Assembly (NCBI GenBank): GCA_001466705.2
Contig: LATX02000112.1
Location: forward strand, 806,001-870,000
Direction: 5' to 3'
Length of the DNA stretch: 64,000 nt
Source of the DNA: Moniliophthora roreri
Taxonomy: Eukaryota > Basidiomycota > Agaricomycetes > Agaricales > Marasmiaceae
Numbering within the stretch: position 1 is the first letter of the stretch; each line of letters opens with the position of its first letter. Positions 60,141 through 64,000 of this stretch are shown one piece after another. Below the pieces are notes generated by a model. It saw only the letters and a program-made list of their open reading frames with translations, made no database searches and was not told the DNA's origin. Made by a program: the position numbers and the translations under genes.

Positions 60141-62245
60141 TTAAACAGGGCTGACGGGCATGTTGGTTCCGTTGTAAGAGAAGCCTGCGCCAAGTCGTTA
60201 GTACGGGTACGCTCCAATGAACGCCTTGACAACGAACCTGAGAACTGAGCCTGGACAGTTTGGCTCAATTCTGAGCCTTCAACAAAACTGTCAACAGGAG
60301 CCTCGGTTGTAAAGACCGTATCAAAGTTGGACACATCCTGTTCGATGTCAATAACAATAACGGCAGAAACATGCTCCATACGTGTACGCACCACTGGGCT
60401 AGCCACACTTGGCTTGAAAGGAGGGTGAATCTTCTTCTGAGCAAGCTTATTGAAATCTATGTGGTTGGCAAAGAATGGGTGGTTCCTGATTTCCGCCGCC
60501 CCATTGACTCCGAGTCTGCGAGTCGGGTCTCGAGTGAGGAGGCCAGTGAGGATACTCTGAGCTTCAGCACTGATCTCTGGTCCAAAGACAAGAGGATCGT
60601 TGAGAATCTTTTGGTACATCGACTCGGTATTCTCTGTGCCCGATCCCGTTAGCTAGCACGAACACCGAGGACCTCCAAGAACTCACCATCGTAGAAGGGA
60701 GGTAACCCGGAGAGCATCTCGTACAACAGCACACCGAGCGTCCACCAATCTATGGTTTTATCTGAAAAACGATAGACATGAGATAAAAACGACGAGAACT
60801 GTAGCATTGTCGCCTACTATAGCCTTGACCACACAAGATTTCTGGAGCAAGATATTCCGGGGTACCACAGAATGTGTTGGTCTTGTCGTCTGCCTTCATG
60901 TTGAGCTTACAAAGTCCGAAGTCGCAAAGTGCGATATGGCCTGTGAAATCCAAGAGGATATTTTCAGGTTTCAAGTCCCGGTAAACAACATCCAGTTCGT
61001 GCAAGTGCTCCAATGCCAGAAGGAGTTCGGCACTATAGAAACGAGCACGCTCTTCATTGAAGCGTTGTTCCCGTTGAAGGTGATGGAACAACTCTCCACC
61101 GTTAACGAAGCTACGTAACATTGTTAGTTAGCAGCCTCATTTCCATACATAGGGGGGAGACTTACGCCAAGACCAAGTACAATTTCTGCTCAGATTGGAA
61201 GCTGAATTTCAATGGTACGATGAAAGGGCTATTGACTTGTGCAAGGACCAATCGTTCCGCCAAAGTATGTGTAATCTCGTTTCGCTGGACGATATGGCTC
61301 TTTCGAATGGTCTTCAAGGCGTAGATTCGCTGAGTATCACGCTTACGAACTTGCATGACCTGGAATCAATCGCTTGAGTTTAGCCTATCCCTAGATGGGA
61401 TAGTCCACGTACTTTGCCGAAACTGCCCTTGCCAATCACGGTGATGAGCTCAAAGTCATCAATCGTGAGGGAACCTCCGTAACTCGGCTGATATGAAACA
61501 CCAATCTGGATTCTACCTCCCCCTGGCAAGTCGAACCACTGATCTTGCATACCCATGTTCTCAAAATCGGGAACGAATGTAATGCCTCCCAGGAAAATAT
61601 CGTTTCCTAAGTCATCAGCGAGACCATCACCGCCTCTCTTCGGTTCGTCCGCACGCAAGTAGCATTGTAAGGATATTTCGGAATTCCGAGAGACATCGCT
61701 GTAAATTGGTATGATTGTTTGATGGTCAGAGAAGCTGTTCGCATGGATAGATGATCATGACTCACAAATGGGCCTGGTACATGTAAAGTGGCTTTTCGAG
61801 GTCTCCACCCAGAGGCGTAATGAGAACTTGGTTAACCTCATATTCCATGACAATATAAGGCAACCACCAGCATTGCGTTCGCTGAATGCTATCCCTTAAT
61901 TGCAAGCATGATTGAGCACCAATTTGATTCAGTAAAGAGTGCTACCCACCTTTTGCCTTTCGTCTGTGCTAGACGTTGCTGCTGAACGCTGGACGGTGAG
62001 ACCGAAGCAGCGACCTTTGCCTGCTGAGAAGCGAGGGCATTCTGGACAGCCGGAGGAATTGCGGCCCCCGCGGGAAGCTTAAGACCTTCTGCCCAAAGAA
62101 CGCGTATAGCCAGCAAGCCAGAGCGAGGAAGAGGTTTTCCGTCTGGATTGCCTGGAGTTGGGGTCGTCGAGCGACCTGACATCGCGTCTTCGGCACGGAG
62201 ATTGGTCACAGAGGACTTTTTACTCCTTCCAAGCTTCCAAGACAT
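60141..62245 (-). CDS. SCH9: AGC protein kinase Sch9-like with C2 domain
   Basis: TORC1-controlled growth kinase. N-terminal C2-like region ([48 protein letters not shown]), then the kinase: [16 protein letters not shown] (Gly loop), [11 protein letters not shown] (Lys), [12 protein letters not shown] (catalytic), [10 protein letters not shown], and [16 protein letters not shown] with the activation-loop Thr. AGC tail ends [16 protein letters not shown], containing the hydrophobic motif. The true stop (60143-60141) is reached by splicing after QAQFSG; without splicing the reading continues in another, unconserved tail. Around seven GT-AG introns. N-terminus [16 protein letters not shown]. Confidence 0.92.
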
Positions 62246-63323
62246 GGTTCGACTGCAGAGAAGAGAGTGATACGATTAGAATGTACTCAGAATTGAAAGC
62301 CTGCTTTCGAATTCTGTGCGGAGGTCGATGGAGAATGGTAAGTTGATGAGGTGTGACTTTCCACATAAATTCACATCAAAAATTTTCTTGTGTGATGGGA
62401 AAAAATCTCTCGAATTGGTAAGTTGTACCCTAGCTAGGGCCTGGACCTCTCATCCTGTACTGACCCTGCAAGGCTCCGGATCCAAGGCTGGCTGCAAGAG
62501 CCTAATGAGCCCGTCAGAGAGTTCAATGCTTCGGTTCCAGATGAAGGACTTGCCCTCTGTAATTGTATGACTCACCTCTTACAAGGAAATTGCCCACGGG
62601 TGCGTATAATGTCAGTTCAGTGGGTAGATTTTGACAGATGCCGTGTGGACTCGTCAGTTCAACTGTGCATTCCGTAGCCGGCGATACACGATGCATGATC
62701 GGCTGCGATCTTCGTAGCCCGGAATACCGCGTGGAATCGACTTGCAAACTTAGGGCTATCACCATGATAATGACACCTCCCTAACTGTGAAAGCTAATGC
62801 AAACCTTTTGTGGCCTGGATCGGTGCAACTTGGCTGCTCTTACGATCAGCATAGAGCAACTTAGTAAGTCTGAGTCAGACCAACAGTTCAGACAGCAGCT
62901 GTTATGCTAACTTTGATAGTAGAACGGAACCGCGCATCACCACTGCATGACTCGATTCGATTCGGCGCGATGTACGTGCTTAGTTGCCAGTGAGAAACTT
63001 CTGGCACTAAACATTTTCACAGGATGGTTTAATTTTCTTTGCGCCTATATGAGCCCTTTGTTGCTCGGGGTGTCTGTTGTGTAAGTCATATTACTCACCG
63101 GCGTGAAGGTGCTCAGGGGAGCGCTAGCCATGAGAAACCGGAGAAATTTTCTCAAGACATAAACGCTCGGCCCGTTTGTCAATATAACTTACGTTGTGTA
63201 GCCGTCAGGTACCGCATGATGCATACTTAAGTCAAAGGTCCTCGTGTGTTGGTTTTCTGGGACGGCTCCAAATCCTTACCTTAATTCGCGGTCTATACCG
63301 CTCCTTTTCTGTTCTAATCCACC
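62246..63323. other. Divergent 1.1-kb promoter region
   Basis: Separates the Sch9-like kinase from an ABC transporter gene. Short open frames occur but none looks coding. No repeat or RNA gene seen. Confidence 0.5.
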
Positions 63324-64000
63324 ATGTCGGATTCTCGACCTAGTTCCTCGGACGAGAAACACACAGTAACCGACCATCATGTTAACTCAGAAAAGATTGA
63401 CACCGATGAAAAGCTACCCGCGAGAACTGAAGAGTCGAAAACTGAGGAGAAGGATGGGAAGGAGGTACAGCCAGTTTCTTTCGCCCAATTATTCAGGTGC
63501 GCCCGTGCTCGGTCTTGTTGTATCAAACTTGAAGTTGAATGATTCTGATAGATTCTCAACCAAGTTCGAGCTGCTGTTGGATGCCATCGGTCTTGTAGCC
63601 TCCGCAGCCGCCGGCGCGGCACAGGTTTGTTGCAATACCACCTCAATCCAATGAATCTGACGGGAACTCTTTCTAGCCGTTAATGACATTGCTATTCAGT
63701 AAATTGGTCAATGGATTTGTAAGGTTTGGGGAGATCGTCGAGTCCATGCAGAGCAACGATCCGGCTGTGGCAGCACGGGCAACACTTGGACTTCGCCAAG
63801 CTGCTGCAGACTTTCGTCACGATGCCGCAAATTTAGCCATGTGGCTCGTCGTTATCGGTGCGTCGTTCAGGTGTACTAGCTGGGTCGTATGGCTCACCCT
63901 CAGTCAAGGCTGCGGAATCTTCCTCGCCACATATATTTACATGTATTTCTGGGTCTATACCGGCGAAGTAAATGCGAAACGAATCCGAGAGAACTACCTA
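63324..64000 (+). CDS. ABC transporter, B family (multidrug-type), 5' part only
   Basis: The gene runs off the right end. The N-terminus is hydrophilic and acidic (MSDSRPSSSDEKHTVTDHHV and on, VQPVSFAQLFR), then FELLLDAIGLVASAAAGAAQ, PLMTLLFSKLVNGFV, MWLVVIGASF and YIYMYFWVYTGEVNAKRIRE, which is the first half of a type-1 transmembrane domain of full-length P-glycoprotein-like (ABCB) exporters. GT-AG introns after QLFR, after GAAQ and near GASF. Substrate cannot be told; such transporters often give drug or toxin efflux in fungi. Confidence 0.85.

Noticed and set aside
60119..60250. Longer C-terminus for the Sch9-like kinase ending at 60119
   Set aside because: An intron after QAQFSG gives the conserved FSGFSYN hydrophobic motif and stop at 60141; the unspliced tail is unlike the family.

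Overview
The window looks like nuclear DNA of a mushroom-forming basidiomycete (Agaricomycetes). Genes are dense and on both strands, most are cut by many introns of about 45-60 bases, and several families are typical of such fungi: an AA9 cellulase-auxiliary protein, a CE16 acetylesterase, a secreted class-3 lipase, a wax-synthase-like MBOAT enzyme, an HNH_2 nuclease and F-box/LRR proteins. I saw no tRNA, rRNA or CRISPR. Exon-intron models were worked out by eye from splice signals, reading frame and remembered family sequence, so boundaries are good but not experimentally fixed.

Layout. 0-10 kb: an AA9-like protein that lacks the copper histidine brace, the mitochondrial NCA2 protein, a 496-bp MITE with 42-bp perfect terminal inverted repeats, a small secreted protein, the CTD-kinase cyclin CTK2 and a membrane acyltransferase. 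10-18 kb: a Red1-like zinc-finger protein of nuclear RNA elimination, a gene-poor 2.9 kb, and an Mcm1/SRF-type MADS-box regulator. 18-24 kb: an accessory-looking, gene-poor stretch with a 308-bp hAT-type MITE with exact 8-bp target duplications, two diverged copies of one promoter-like segment, and a KP4 killer-toxin-like secreted protein. 24-34 kb: lipase, a divergent pair made of an HNH nuclease and a relative that lacks the HNH residues, the actin-binding protein ABP1, and a probably broken peptidase S66 (LD-carboxypeptidase) gene. 34-49 kb: a large methyltransferase protein, AAGAB/Irc6-like adaptin chaperone and RVB1 sharing a 56-bp divergent promoter, CE16 esterase, CDC37, a TPR/F-box protein and a mitochondrial phosphate carrier. 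49-64 kb: meiotic MSH5, prohibitin PHB2, a PQ-loop vacuolar transporter, an F-box protein, a G-patch protein, the growth kinase SCH9 and the 5' end of an ABC-B transporter that runs off the window.

Most genes are unrelated housekeeping genes, as expected in a fungal chromosome. The parts that stand out are the brace-less AA9 protein, the HNH/HNH-less pair, the KP4-like gene in its transposon-bearing island, the damaged S66 peptidase, and an unusual number (five) of GC-AG introns.
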